From the NCBI GenBank assembly GCA_043766985.1, contig JAYUHM010000048.1, positions 1-39,585 on the forward strand: 39,585 nucleotides of DNA, written 5' to 3'. Each line of letters begins with the position of its first letter. Within the stretch, counting starts at the first letter, position 1. The notes under the pieces were generated by a model. The model made no database searches, had not been told where the DNA came from, and saw nothing but the letters and a program-made list of their open reading frames with translations. The stretch comes from JAAFIP01 sp043766985. Its GTDB lineage: Bacteria > Pseudomonadota > Gammaproteobacteria > Burkholderiales > Burkholderiaceae_C. Positions 9,043-16,872 of this stretch are shown here, piece after piece. The translations under genes and the position numbers were made by a program.

Positions 9043-9417
9043 ATGACCGATTCTGTATACGACAAAGGCCTGGCCACCCGCACCGCCGTGCTGGGCGCAG
9101 ACTATGTGCAAGGGGCGATGAAAAAGTCGACCGACTTTACCCGCCCGCTGCAAGAACTGGTGATTAACCACGCCTGGGGCAATACCTGGCAGCGCGATGG
9201 CATTAGCCTGAAAACCCGCAGCATCGTCACCGTCTCCATGCTGGTGGCCCTGGGCCGCATGCATGAGCTGAAAATCCACGTGCGCGGTGCTTTAAACAAT
9301 GGCGTGACCAAGGAAGAGCTGCAAGAGATTTTTATGCACGCCAGCGTGTACTGCGGCTTTCCTGCGGCGGTGGATGCGTTTCGTAGCGCGGCCGAGGTTA
9401 TTGACCAGCCAGCTTAG
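9043..9417 (+). CDS. Carboxymuconolactone decarboxylase (CMD) family protein
   Basis: This 124-residue single-domain protein has the PcaC-like fold: LGADYVQGAMKKSTDFTRPLQELV, then WGNTWQRDGISLKTRSIVTVSMLVAL, then the HELKIHVRGALNNGVTKEEL segment. It lacks the CxxC pair of AhpD peroxidases, so it fits the decarboxylase-like branch, although many members have unknown substrates. No other protocatechuate pathway gene is nearby, so PcaC itself is not claimed. The ATG at 9043 has GGAG eight to twelve bases upstream. Its 3' end overlaps the convergent PAP2 gene by 20 bases. Confidence 0.85.
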   Translation: MTDSVYDKGLATRTAVLGADYVQGAMKKSTDFTRPLQELVINHAWGNTWQRDGISLKTRSIVTVSMLVALGRMHELKIHVRGALNNGVTKEELQEIFMHASVYCGFPAAVDAFRSAAEVIDQPA

Positions 9418-10096
9418 TGGCGCTTGGGCTGCGCGGCGCCAGCCACGGGGACGCCAGCACCCCTGCGGCCCAGCACAGCCACATGGTCCACAGCACATGG
9501 CTGGGGTAGTGGGCGCCCCGCACTACCTGCACCCACGCCAGCGCCAAGCCCAGCGCGCACATAGCGGCCAGCACCTGCCAGGCGCGGCGGGCATTGTGGC
9601 GGCGCAGTAGCCAAAACACTGGCAAAAAGCTGAAAAACGTAGACGCGTGGCCCGACGGAAAGCAGCGTCCCGGCCCACCGTCACCACCCATGGCAAAGTG
9701 CCATACATAGCGCGCTACGCCGCCAAACTCTTGCAGATCCGATGGGCAACTGGTGTGGCTAGCGGCTTTCAGCGTGGCAATGCCGGCCGCACACACCCAC
9801 ACCATGCAGGCCAGCCACACGCGCTCGCGCCGCGTGCACCGGCGTAACAACCCTAGTGGCCCCACTGGCCACCAGATAGCCAGCACGCAGGCCAGGCCCA
9901 GCAAAACGCCCGTTTGCCGAGCGCGGGTGTGCAAAATATGCGATAGCCAGTAGTTGTCTTGCAGCGCAAAACCTTGCGCCGTGCCGTACCAATGCGCTAC
10001 CACGCGGTCGGCGGGCGAAACGTCCCACAGCACCACCCCCAGCAAGGGCAGGCCTAGCCATAGCAGCAACCAGCGGGTACGTTCAATGGTAAGCAC
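9398..10096 (-). CDS. PAP2-superfamily membrane phosphatase
   Basis: This 232-residue protein has about six membrane segments and the PAP2 phosphatase motifs in order: a lysine-led first motif (KAASHTSCPSDL), the central PSGHAS, and RGAHYPSH in place of the usual SRxxxGxHxxxD. The catalytic histidines of motifs two and three are present. Members remove phosphate from lipid phosphates such as phosphatidic acid, undecaprenyl pyrophosphate or lipid A; the sequence does not say which. The active site would face the periplasm. A copy of the dispersed repeat lies just upstream (10119-10173), between it and the LuxR-type gene on the same strand. Confidence 0.85.
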   Translation of the reverse strand: MLTIERTRWLLLWLGLPLLGVVLWDVSPADRVVAHWYGTAQGFALQDNYWLSHILHTRARQTGVLLGLACVLAIWWPVGPLGLLRRCTRRERVWLACMVWVCAAGIATLKAASHTSCPSDLQEFGGVARYVWHFAMGGDGGPGRCFPSGHASTFFSFLPVFWLLRRHNARRAWQVLAAMCALGLALAWVQVVRGAHYPSHVLWTMWLCWAAGVLASPWLAPRSPSATKLAGQ

Positions 10097-10118
10097 AATA
10101 CAGTGTTATTGGTAAGAA

Positions 10119-10173
10119 AATAGGCATCTAGCCCAATAGAATATAGCACGAGCAGCTACTAAAACTATAGTAG
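10119..10173 (+). repeat. Dispersed ~50-bp repeat, copy 2 (intergenic)
   Basis: This is one of the best copies: AATAGGC, TAGCCCAATAGAATATAGCA, then GAGCAGCTACTAAAACTATAG. It lies between the LuxR-type gene and the PAP2 gene. Confidence 0.85.
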
Positions 10174-10190
10174 TGTTCAGCATCTCTGGT

Positions 10191-10769
10191 TTACCCAGCC
10201 ATCAGTTTGTGCACCAAATCTGCGGTGGTGCTGGCCTGGTATTTGCGCATCAGCCGTGCGCGGTAGATCTCTACCGTGCGGTGGCTGATGGCCAGCACTT
10301 TGCCTATTTGCTTGCTGGTCAGGCCCTCCAGCATGTAGGCGGCTACCTCACGTTCGCGCGCGGTCAGGTCGGCTTTGGCCACGCGGCTGGCGCTTAAATC
10401 TTCAAAGCTCCAGATACCCGCCTCGTGCGGCGCGGCGCGGTTCAGCGCGCGGCCCGTCACGTGGCACCAAAATATCTCGCCTTTCATCTGCCCGTCCACC
10501 CGTTTCATCAGCCGGTCGTCGCCGTAGCGGCCGTTGCGCCCCAAGATGGGCGCGATACGCGCGCCCGTGCGTTCGTATTCGTCCAGGCTGGGGTACAGCA
10601 GAGCAAAGCTTTGGCCCGCCAGTTGCGCATGGCTGGCGCCAAACATGTCGCACAGGGCCTGGTTGCAGTCCACCATTTGCCGGTTGCGTGACAGGGCCAG
10701 GCCAATGGGTGCAAAATCAAAGGCCGCCCGGTAGTCGATAGAGGTGGTAATGCGGGTGTCGTTGTCCAT
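10191..10769 (-). CDS. PAS-LuxR transcriptional regulator, divergent from scoAB
   Basis: This 192-residue protein has an N-terminal PAS domain (about residues 12-120: FDFAPIGLALSRNRQMVDCN, a typical PAS opening). A C-terminal LuxR/FixJ helix-turn-helix follows (about 132-190: LTAREREVAAYMLEGLTSKQ, then HRTVEIYRARLMRKY). There is no receiver domain, so it is not a standard response regulator and probably senses a small molecule or cofactor through PAS. It is divergent from scoA; the shared 115-base region contains two TACGTA boxes twelve bases apart. Control of scoAB and of its own gene is inferred from this layout. Confidence 0.85.
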   Translation of the reverse strand: MDNDTRITTSIDYRAAFDFAPIGLALSRNRQMVDCNQALCDMFGASHAQLAGQSFALLYPSLDEYERTGARIAPILGRNGRYGDDRLMKRVDGQMKGEIFWCHVTGRALNRAAPHEAGIWSFEDLSASRVAKADLTAREREVAAYMLEGLTSKQIGKVLAISHRTVEIYRARLMRKYQASTTADLVHKLMAG

Positions 10770-10807
10770 AGCCGAGGGTTGGTGAAGGCGAAAGAGGCAG
10801 TAGGAAA

Positions 10808-10831
10808 AACTACGTAGTTCAATACGTAGTT
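10808..10831. promoter_or_regulatory. Tandem TACGTA boxes between the LuxR-type regulator and scoA
   Basis: A perfect 12-base palindrome AACTACGTAGTT (10808-10819) is followed by a second, partly matching box around ATACGTAGTTT. The two TACGTA cores start at 10811 and 10823, twelve bases or just over one helical turn apart. Two in-phase palindromic boxes in a divergent promoter next to a LuxR-family gene form a good candidate operator for that regulator. Confidence 0.55.
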
Positions 10832-10884
10832 TAATAAGTTAGATGGTAACGCCAGTTGCCAGCCCGTAAATTTAGGAGACCTGT

Positions 10885-11592
10885 GTGAACAAAATCTACC
10901 CATCCGCGCAAGCGGCCATCAAGGGCGTGGTGCAAGACGGCCAGCTCATCGCAGTAGGCGGCTTTGGCCTGTGCGGCATTCCTGAGGCGCTGATTGACGC
11001 CATCAAAGACAGCGGTGTGCAAAACCTCACCGCTATTTCCAACAACGCTGGGGTCGATGACTTTGGCCTGGGCAAGCTGCTGCAAACCCGCCAGATCAAA
11101 AAAATGATCTCGTCCTACGTGGGCGAGAACAAAGAGTTTGAGCGCCAGTACCTGGCCAAAGAGCTGGATCTCGAATTTACCCCCCAAGGCACGCTGGCCG
11201 AAAAGCTGCGCGCAGGCGGCGCAGGCATCCCTGCCTTCTTCACCAAAACCGGCGTGGGCACCCTGGTGGCCGAGGGCAAAGAGCTGCGTGAGTTTGATGG
11301 TGAAACCTATGTGATGGAGCGGGCGCTGCTGCCCGATGTGTCTTTCGTCAAAGCCGCAGTAGCCGACAAAAGCGGCAACCTGCGCTTTAATCTGACGGCG
11401 CGCAACTTCAACCCAGCCGTGGCCATGGCGGGAAAAATCTGTATCGTCGAAGTAGAGAAAATCGTCGAAGTAGGCGAGCTGGCGCCCGACGACATCCATC
11501 TGGCGGGCATCTACGTGCACCGTATCGTGCTCAATGCTACGCCTGAAAAGCGTATTGAGAAAAGAACCATCACCGAAAAGGCAGGAGTTTGA
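10885..11592 (+). CDS. scoA: Succinyl-CoA:3-ketoacid CoA-transferase subunit A
   Basis: This 235-residue alpha subunit of a class I CoA-transferase shows VQDGQLIAVGGFGLCGIP, the glycine-rich CoA-site segment, and NNAGVDDFGLGKLL. With subunit B it transfers CoA from succinyl-CoA to acetoacetate, giving acetoacetyl-CoA for thiolysis. It therefore serves ketone-body and polyhydroxybutyrate breakdown in the cytoplasm. Translation starts at GTG 10885, preceded by AGGAGA at a good distance. The stop is followed one base later by the scoB ATG, so the subunits are translated together. Divergent PAS-LuxR control is inferred. Confidence 0.93.
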   Translation: MNKIYPSAQAAIKGVVQDGQLIAVGGFGLCGIPEALIDAIKDSGVQNLTAISNNAGVDDFGLGKLLQTRQIKKMISSYVGENKEFERQYLAKELDLEFTPQGTLAEKLRAGGAGIPAFFTKTGVGTLVAEGKELREFDGETYVMERALLPDVSFVKAAVADKSGNLRFNLTARNFNPAVAMAGKICIVEVEKIVEVGELAPDDIHLAGIYVHRIVLNATPEKRIEKRTITEKAGV

Positions 11593-11593
11593 T

Positions 11594-12232
11594 ATGAGCT
11601 GGAGTCAAGACCAAATGGCCGCGCGCGCGGCCCGCGAACTCGAAGATGGTTTCTATGTGAACCTGGGTATCGGCATCCCCACCCTGGTGGCCAACTTTGT
11701 ACCGGCCGACAAAGAAGTTTGGTTGCAAAGTGAAAACGGCATGCTCGGCATCGGCCCCTTTCCCACGGAAGACAACGTAGACGCCGACCTGATCAACGCA
11801 GGCAAGCAAACCGTCACCACCATCAAAGGCAGCAGCATATTTGGCAGCCATGACAGCTTCGCCATGATTCGCGGCGGCAAGATCAACCTGAGCATTCTGG
11901 GTGCCATGCAGGTCAGCGAAAAAGGCGACCTGGCCAACTGGATGATCCCCGGCAAAATGGTCAAAGGCATGGGCGGCGCGATGGACTTGGTAGCCGGCGT
12001 CAAGCGCGTCATCGTGCTGATGGAGCACGTGGCCAAAAAGAAAGACGGCACCGAAGATATGAAGATTTTGCCGCAATGCACCTTGCCTTTAACCGGCGTG
12101 GGCGTGGTGGACCGCATCATCACCGACCTGGCCGTGATGGACGTGACCGAGCAGGGTTTGAAAGTGGTAGAGCTGGCACCGGGTGTGACGATGGAAGCAC
12201 TGCAGGCCAAGACGGGTGTGAAACTGCATTAA
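11594..12232 (+). CDS. scoB: Succinyl-CoA:3-ketoacid CoA-transferase subunit B
   Basis: This 212-residue beta subunit carries the class I catalytic motif SENGMLGIGPFP. Glu47 is the residue that forms the covalent glutamyl-CoA thioester in this family. YVNLGIGIPTLVANF and a long GSHDSFAMIRGGKINLSILG segment also match. The ATG at 11594 lies one base after the scoA stop and has CAGGAG upstream. A perfect hairpin-forming repeat (12244-12266) follows the stop. Confidence 0.93.
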   Translation: MSWSQDQMAARAARELEDGFYVNLGIGIPTLVANFVPADKEVWLQSENGMLGIGPFPTEDNVDADLINAGKQTVTTIKGSSIFGSHDSFAMIRGGKINLSILGAMQVSEKGDLANWMIPGKMVKGMGGAMDLVAGVKRVIVLMEHVAKKKDGTEDMKILPQCTLPLTGVGVVDRIITDLAVMDVTEQGLKVVELAPGVTMEALQAKTGVKLH

Positions 12233-12243
12233 ATTGGCATAGA

Positions 12244-12266
12244 TTTCCGAGACAGTGTCTCGGAAA
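12244..12266. promoter_or_regulatory. 23-base perfect palindrome between scoB and the class III CoA-transferase gene
   Basis: The arms TTTCCGAGACA (12244-12254) and TGTCTCGGAAA (12256-12266) flank a single G. The sequence could form a strong hairpin after scoB, but no T tract follows and the one-base centre is too tight for a normal terminator loop. It looks more like an operator for the gene starting at 12301, or a transcript-stabilising hairpin. Confidence 0.5.
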
Positions 12267-12300
12267 TTCACAGCCTTACTTGTGCCAAGAGTGAAACGCC

Positions 12301-13746
12301 ATGGTCAGTTCAAAGCAGGCATTGGACACTCTTTGGCAACAAGCCGTATTGCCAGCCGATGCCTTGCAGCGCGTCACACTCACAGGTCACGACCCTGTGC
12401 TGCCATCGTCCTTCGCAGTAGGTGCTGCCGCGCAAGCCAGCATTGCGGCGGCGGCGTTGGCGGCCACGCAGGTGGGCTTGCTGCGCGGTATACCGGCGCA
12501 TACCGTGGGTGTGGACATGCAGCACGCGGCGCTGGAATGTCTTACCCACTTTGCCATTGATGGCCGTGTGCCGGATATTTGGGACAAGTATTCGGGCGCT
12601 TACCGTGCGCAAGACGGCTGGGTGCGCATTCACGCCAATTTTGCACACCACCGTGACGGTGCCCTGGCACTGCTCGGGTTAAAAGCGGGCGACCAGACGA
12701 GCAAGGCCGACGTAGAGCGGGCGCTGCAAGCATGGCGCGCAGAAGACTTTGAGCAAGCCGCCGCAGAGCGGGGCTTGGTGGTGGCCGCGCTGCGCACACA
12801 CGCGCAATGGCAGGCGCATCCGCAGGCCAAGGCGCTGGCTGCGGAATCGCTATTTGCTATTGAAAATATAGCTTCTTGTGCCATATCTGATTGGGCTGGT
12901 GGCCATTTATCTTCTCAAAAGCAACGTTGGAGTGCCCCCAAGCAGTTGGCAAGCACGGCCAAGCCTTTGCCGCTGCAAGGCTTGCGGGTGTTAGACCTGA
13001 CCCGCATTTTGGCGGGGCCCATATGCGGGCGCGCATTGGCAGCGTATGGGGCTGACGTGTTGCTAATTAACGCACCGCATCTGCCCAATATCGAAGCCAT
13101 TGCTGACACCTCGCGCGGCAAGCGCTCAGCCTTGGTTGATTTGCATACCGAACAGGGCAAGGCGGCGCTACGCCAGTTGATTGCCGGTGCTGACATCTTT
13201 GTGCAAGGCTACCGCCCCGGCGCGCTGCAGGCGCTGGGTTTTGGCCCTGAGGAGGTAGCGGCGATGAACCCGCATATCGTGTACGTATCGCTCAGCGCCT
13301 ATGGCGATACCGGGCCGTGGGCGCAGCGCCGGGGTTTTGACTCGCTGGTGCAAACCGCCACAGGGCTGAACGCCGATGAATCAGCCGCCGCTGGGCTGAA
13401 TTTGGCCAGCGACCCACCACGCGCCTTGCCGATGCAGATTCTGGACCACGCCACTGGCTACCTCATGGCCTTTGCCGCCTTGGCAGCGTTGATAAAGCAA
13501 AAAGAGCAGGGCGGCGCGTACCACGTGCGCCTGAGCTTGGCCCGCACGGGGCAGTGGCTGCGCTCGCTAGGGCGCGTAGACCATGGGTTCGGCATAGCCA
13601 AGCCTAGCCTGGAGCCGTATCTGTACACCGAGCCCAGCGGTTTTGGGCCGCTCACAAGCCTGACCCATAGTGCGCGTTTGTCGGGGGCAGAGTTAAGGTG
13701 GGCGCTGCCTGCCATGCCCCCCGGGACACACGAGCCTGCGTGGTAA
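12301..13746 (+). CDS. Class III CoA-transferase (CaiB/BaiF family), two-domain
   Basis: This 481-residue protein has the CaiB/BaiF fold in its second half: LRVLDLTRILAGPICGRALA (about 229-248), ADVLLINAPHLPN, RGKRSALVDL, VYVSLSAYGDTGPW and RGFDSLVQTATG. The Asp of RGFD is the candidate catalytic residue that carries the acyl/CoA intermediate. The first ~180 residues look like a degenerate, truncated related half. The join between the halves (about residues 184-203, FAIENIASCAISDWAGG) is encoded by a copy of the dispersed repeat. The enzyme moves CoA between carboxylic acids; its substrate is unknown. It may work with scoAB upstream, but the palindrome at 12244-12266 may separate their control. 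Confidence 0.85.
   Translation: MVSSKQALDTLWQQAVLPADALQRVTLTGHDPVLPSSFAVGAAAQASIAAAALAATQVGLLRGIPAHTVGVDMQHAALECLTHFAIDGRVPDIWDKYSGAYRAQDGWVRIHANFAHHRDGALALLGLKAGDQTSKADVERALQAWRAEDFEQAAAERGLVVAALRTHAQWQAHPQAKALAAESLFAIENIASCAISDWAGGHLSSQKQRWSAPKQLASTAKPLPLQGLRVLDLTRILAGPICGRALAAYGADVLLINAPHLPNIEAIADTSRGKRSALVDLHTEQGKAALRQLIAGADIFVQGYRPGALQALGFGPEEVAAMNPHIVYVSLSAYGDTGPWAQRRGFDSLVQTATGLNADESAAAGLNLASDPPRALPMQILDHATGYLMAFAALAALIKQKEQGGAYHVRLSLARTGQWLRSLGRVDHGFGIAKPSLEPYLYTEPSGFGPLTSLTHSARLSGAELRWALPAMPPGTHEPAW
12856..12907 (-). repeat. Dispersed ~50-bp repeat, copy inside the class III CoA-transferase gene
   Basis: This is the reverse-complement orientation (GCTATTG..ATATAGCTTCTTGTGC..ATTGGGCT..GGCC), read in frame. 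It encodes the linker between the two halves of the enzyme. Confidence 0.75.
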
Positions 13747-13802
13747 CACACGGTGCACTGGCAACGGGGCGTACAAACACCCGTAGCACATGGCCTGGCT
13801 AG

Positions 13803-13818
13803 ATGCAGGCCCCTGCAT
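13803..13818. other. Small hairpin in the convergent gap
   Basis: The arms ATGCAGG and CCTGCAT surround CC and are followed by ATATTTAG. It lies between two convergent genes (ends at 13746 and 13894) and could be a weak terminator, but the T content is low. Confidence 0.25.
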
Positions 13819-13832
13819 ATTTAGAGGGCATT

Positions 13833-13883
13833 TTAGGCCGATAGCCCAATAAAGCATAGCACAAGGAGCTATAAAATTAATAG
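13833..13883 (+). repeat. Dispersed ~50-bp repeat, copy 3 (intergenic)
   Basis: TTAGGCCGATAGCCCAATAA, then CATAGCACAAGGAGCTATAA, ending AATTAATAG. It lies in the gap between the convergent CoA-transferase and mtfA genes, next to the 3' end of mtfA. Confidence 0.82.
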
Positions 13884-13893
13884 TGCAAAGACG

Positions 13894-14721
13894 TCAAAAA
13901 CGCCGAATGAAGAAGCCGTCAAACAGCGCCAACAGCTCGGGATGGGCCGTTGCAAAGTCTGCACGCCTGACAAAATAGGCCTCGGCGGCGACGGCAAAAA
14001 ACTCGTCGATGCTGCTGGCGCCGTAGCTGTCCAGCACGGGTTGCTGGCCCGCCAAGCTGCCAAACCGGTCCCAGCGCGCGGCCTGCTCGCCGAAGGCTTC
14101 AAACGCTGCTTGTAGGGTGGCCAGCCACTCGCGGCGCGCGCCAAGGGGCATGGGCGGGCAGCCGTTGGCCAGGCCGTCCTGCATGTCCATCACGTGGATA
14201 AATTCGTGGATCACCACGTTGTAGCTCTCGGCTGCGGTGCTGCCTGCGGCGGCTACGTCGCTCCAGGCCAGCGTCAAGGGCCCCCCTTGCATGGCCTCAC
14301 CCGTCAGGTCTTCTTGCCAGCTGTGTACTACGCCAGCCGCATCTTGCTCGGTACGGCGCGCGCGCACCTCGCCCGCGTGCAGCACGATGCCTACAAAGCC
14401 GTCATACCAGCGCAGCGCCAGGTCAGGGCGGTCTGGGGGTGCCATGTGCAGCAGTGGCAGGCAGGCCTGCACGGCCACCATGATGGCCTGCGCATCGGTG
14501 ACCACCCAGCCGTGGGCACCGCTGAATTCTTTGCGGTCTAAAAACAGGCTGGCCAGGCGGCGCAGGCGTACCAGGTCGTCGCCCGGCAGTGCTTGCACAA
14601 ACGGCAGCGCCGCCAGCGTGCTGTGCCATGCCGTATCGCTGATGGCGCGGCGCTCGAGGGTACGTGCCTGGCGGGCGTTGCGTAGCCTTGCCCAGATGCC
14701 CTTGAACACGCCAACAACCAT
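13894..14721 (-). CDS. mtfA: M90-family zinc metallopeptidase (MtfA-like)
   Basis: This 275-residue protein has the zinc-protease motif HEFIHVMD (His172, Glu173, His176 from the chosen start). The later SIDEFFAVAAEAYF supplies the probable third ligand glutamate, as in MtfA. In enterobacteria MtfA binds the glucose repressor Mlc and has aminopeptidase activity; in betaproteobacteria its targets are unknown. The N-terminus has a short hydrophobic stretch but no clear signal peptide. The start at 14721 (MVVGVFKGIW) leaves 28 bases after the lpxH stop; the upstream in-frame ATG at 14793 would overlap lpxH. It is the last gene of the leftward envelope cluster. Confidence 0.85.
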   Translation of the reverse strand: MVVGVFKGIWARLRNARQARTLERRAISDTAWHSTLAALPFVQALPGDDLVRLRRLASLFLDRKEFSGAHGWVVTDAQAIMVAVQACLPLLHMAPPDRPDLALRWYDGFVGIVLHAGEVRARRTEQDAAGVVHSWQEDLTGEAMQGGPLTLAWSDVAAAGSTAAESYNVVIHEFIHVMDMQDGLANGCPPMPLGARREWLATLQAAFEAFGEQAARWDRFGSLAGQQPVLDSYGASSIDEFFAVAAEAYFVRRADFATAHPELLALFDGFFIRRF

Positions 14722-14749
14722 GCCTTTGCCAGTAACCCAGGCGGCGGCG

Positions 14750-15610
14750 CTAGGCTGGCAGGCGCTGCACGGTAGCTTGCTCGCCGTGCACACTGGAGAG
14801 GCGCAGCACTTGGGCGCGCGGCGGGGTTGCCTGGGCGTGCCAGTCGCACAGCACGTGGCGGGTGCCGGGGTGGGCGCCCAGGCTTTGCGCGCTGGTCAGC
14901 GGGTGGTCTACACCCTCGTGGGTGTGGCCATGCACCATGTGGTGGGCGCCGCTGGCGTCCATCCAGCGCTGGGTTTCTGTCGGGTCTACGTCTACCCACG
15001 GCCCGCCTTGCTGCTTGCGCGCCTCGCTCTGGGCGCGCATGTCACGGGCCATTTGCAAACGCTCTTGCAAGGGGCGATCTAAAAACGCGGTTTGCCACGC
15101 GTGGCTGCGCACTTGGGTGCGAAACTGTTGGTAATCGGTGTCGGCCAAACACAGTGCGTCGCCATGGCTGAGCAAAAATCGTTGCTTGCCAAAAACCAGC
15201 ACTGTGGGGTCTTGCAGGGCGTGCACGCCGCAGCTTTGCAAAAAAACGTTGCCGACTAAAAAGTCGCGGTTGCCGTGCATAAAGTACAGCGTGGTGTCCA
15301 TGGCGCAGTGGTGCAATGCATGGCGGCACCGGGCCTCAAAACTATGGCCTTCCTGCCCCATCACGTCGTCGCCCACCCACAGCTCAAACAAGTCACCCAG
15401 GATAAAAACGGCGTCAGCGGGCGTGGTTTCCAGGTAGCGCTGCCAGGCTAAAAAGTTGGCCGGTTCGCTCTCCTGCAAATGCAGGTCGGAGATGAAGTCG
15501 ATGGTGCGCCAGTCTGAGGGCGCACGCAACTCATGAAAAACCGGCAGCGCCGGCATCTGACCAAGCGGGTGCGCAGGCTGGGCGGCGGTGGGTGCAGGCG
15601 GTGTGGGCAT
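14750..15610 (-). CDS. lpxH: UDP-2,3-diacylglucosamine diphosphatase LpxH
   Basis: This 286-residue calcineurin-like phosphoesterase has all the family metal-binding motifs: DLHL (Asp42, His44), GDLFELWVGDD (Asp73), GNRD (residues 113-116), SHGD (148-151) and HGHTH (227-231). It hydrolyses UDP-2,3-diacylglucosamine to lipid X plus UMP in lipid A synthesis, at the cytoplasmic face of the inner membrane. The first ~35 residues are a proline/alanine-rich extension; residue 19 (MPALPVFHEL) is another possible start. It lies 47 bases downstream of ppiB in the same leftward cluster. Confidence 0.93.
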   Translation of the reverse strand: MPTPPAPTAAQPAHPLGQMPALPVFHELRAPSDWRTIDFISDLHLQESEPANFLAWQRYLETTPADAVFILGDLFELWVGDDVMGQEGHSFEARCRHALHHCAMDTTLYFMHGNRDFLVGNVFLQSCGVHALQDPTVLVFGKQRFLLSHGDALCLADTDYQQFRTQVRSHAWQTAFLDRPLQERLQMARDMRAQSEARKQQGGPWVDVDPTETQRWMDASGAHHMVHGHTHEGVDHPLTSAQSLGAHPGTRHVLCDWHAQATPPRAQVLRLSSVHGEQATVQRLPA

Positions 15611-15657
15611 ACAGGTAATGTGCGTAAGAGCTTGCTGCGTGCCCCACCAATGCGTGT

Positions 15658-16164
15658 TTACAATGCCACGGCTTTGGTCAGCACCACGTCGTCCATGGGG
15701 ACGTCGTCGTGAAAGCCTTTACGGCCTGTTTTAACGGCGCGCATGGCGTCCACCACCTCGGTGCCCGAGATGACTTTGCCAAACACGGCATAGCCCCAGC
15801 CTTGGCGGCTGGGCGCCGTGTGGTTTAAAAAGTCGTTATTGCCAACGTTGATAAAAAACTGCGCGGTGGCCGAGTGCGGCTCTTGCGTGCGCGCCATGGC
15901 TACCGTGTATTTATCGTTCTTCAGGCCATTGTTACCTTCGTTGTCGATAGCGTCCAGCACGGGCTTTTGCGTCATGCCAGGCTCAAAGCCGCCGCCCTGC
16001 ACCATAAAGCCGTCAATCACACGGTGGAACACGGTGTTGTCGTAATGGCCCGACTTGACGTAGGCCAAAAAGTTGGCGACAGACTTGGGCGCTTTGTCGG
16101 CGTTCAGTTCCAGTGTGATGGTGCCGTGGCCGGCGATGTGCAGTTCGACTTGGGGGTTTGCCAT
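15658..16164 (-). CDS. ppiB: Cytoplasmic cyclophilin-type peptidyl-prolyl isomerase
   Basis: This 168-residue single-domain cyclophilin has no signal peptide. Active-site strands are visible: VFHRVIDGFMVQGGGF with the catalytic Arg and the QGG pocket, MARTQEPHSATAQFFINV, and GWGYAVFGKV. It speeds cis-trans isomerisation of Xaa-Pro bonds during folding. It starts 15 bases after the stop of a secreted paralogue, so the pair probably arose by tandem duplication and is cotranscribed. Confidence 0.95.
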   Translation of the reverse strand: MANPQVELHIAGHGTITLELNADKAPKSVANFLAYVKSGHYDNTVFHRVIDGFMVQGGGFEPGMTQKPVLDAIDNEGNNGLKNDKYTVAMARTQEPHSATAQFFINVGNNDFLNHTAPSRQGWGYAVFGKVISGTEVVDAMRAVKTGRKGFHDDVPMDDVVLTKAVAL

Positions 16165-16179
16165 GGTGGTTCTCGGTAT

Positions 16180-16872
16180 TTACTTCAAAAGGGTTGCAGA
16201 GATGATGCTGATCTGTGTTTTAGGCACGTCGGTAGGGAAGGGGCCGCCAGCGCCGGTGGGCGCGGCTTTGATTTTTTCAACCACGTCCATGCCTTGTACC
16301 ACTTTGCCAAACACCGTGTAGCCCCACAGCTGGCCAGCGCCAAGCAGGTTGGCGCGGGGTGTGCTGGGGTAGGTGCGGCCTTGGTAGCTGAAGTTAAGCA
16401 CCGGGTCGCCGTCGGGGATCAAAGTGGGGTCCAGAAAAGCGTTGTCGACGGTGTTGATAAAAAACTGGCTGCTGGCAGACTGCGGGTCATTGGTGCGGGC
16501 CATGGCCAAGGTACCCACGGTGTTTTTCAGTCCCTTGGCCAGTGCCTCGCGGCCCTCGTGGGGGATGTTCGGGCGGGTCGGTTTTTGCTCGTACTTGGCA
16601 TCAAATCCACCGCCTTGCACCATGAAGGTGCTGATCACGCGGTGAAACACGGTGCCGTCGTAGTGTTTGTCTTTCACGTACTGCAAAAAGTTCTCTACCG
16701 TTTTGGGCGCTTTGTCGGGGTACAGCTCCACCACAATGTCACCCATCGACGTGGCTAACTTGACCTTGGGTGCAGCGGCCTGCGCAAACGCCGTAGGCAC
16801 TACAAAAATAATAGCTGCTTGTGCCATTGCTACAAGGGCTAGGCGGCGAAAAAGGCTAAAACGCTGGGACAT
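16180..16872 (-). CDS. ppiA: Periplasmic cyclophilin-type peptidyl-prolyl isomerase
   Basis: This 230-residue cyclophilin has an N-terminal signal peptide (basic FRRLA, hydrophobic core to about residue 26, cleavage near AFAQA). The catalytic pattern is VFHRVISTFMVQGGGF, then MARTNDPQSASSQFFIN and LWGYTVFGKVV. It would assist folding of exported proteins. Its ATG overlaps the stop of the upstream L,D-transpeptidase by one base (TAATG), which implies translational coupling. The hydrophobic core of the signal peptide (ALVAMAQAAIIFV) is encoded by a copy of the dispersed repeat. An insertion between QFFIN and the C-terminal strand makes it longer than ppiB. Confidence 0.93.
   Translation of the reverse strand: MSQRFSLFRRLALVAMAQAAIIFVVPTAFAQAAAPKVKLATSMGDIVVELYPDKAPKTVENFLQYVKDKHYDGTVFHRVISTFMVQGGGFDAKYEQKPTRPNIPHEGREALAKGLKNTVGTLAMARTNDPQSASSQFFINTVDNAFLDPTLIPDGDPVLNFSYQGRTYPSTPRANLLGAGQLWGYTVFGKVVQGMDVVEKIKAAPTGAGGPFPTDVPKTQISIISATLLK
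16802..16844 (-). repeat. Dispersed ~50-bp repeat, copy inside the ppiA signal peptide
   Basis: On the + strand it reads AATAATAGCTGCTTGTGCCA, then TTGCTACAAGGGCTAGGC, a good match to the reverse complement of the repeat. In ppiA it encodes most of the signal-peptide hydrophobic core. Confidence 0.7.
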
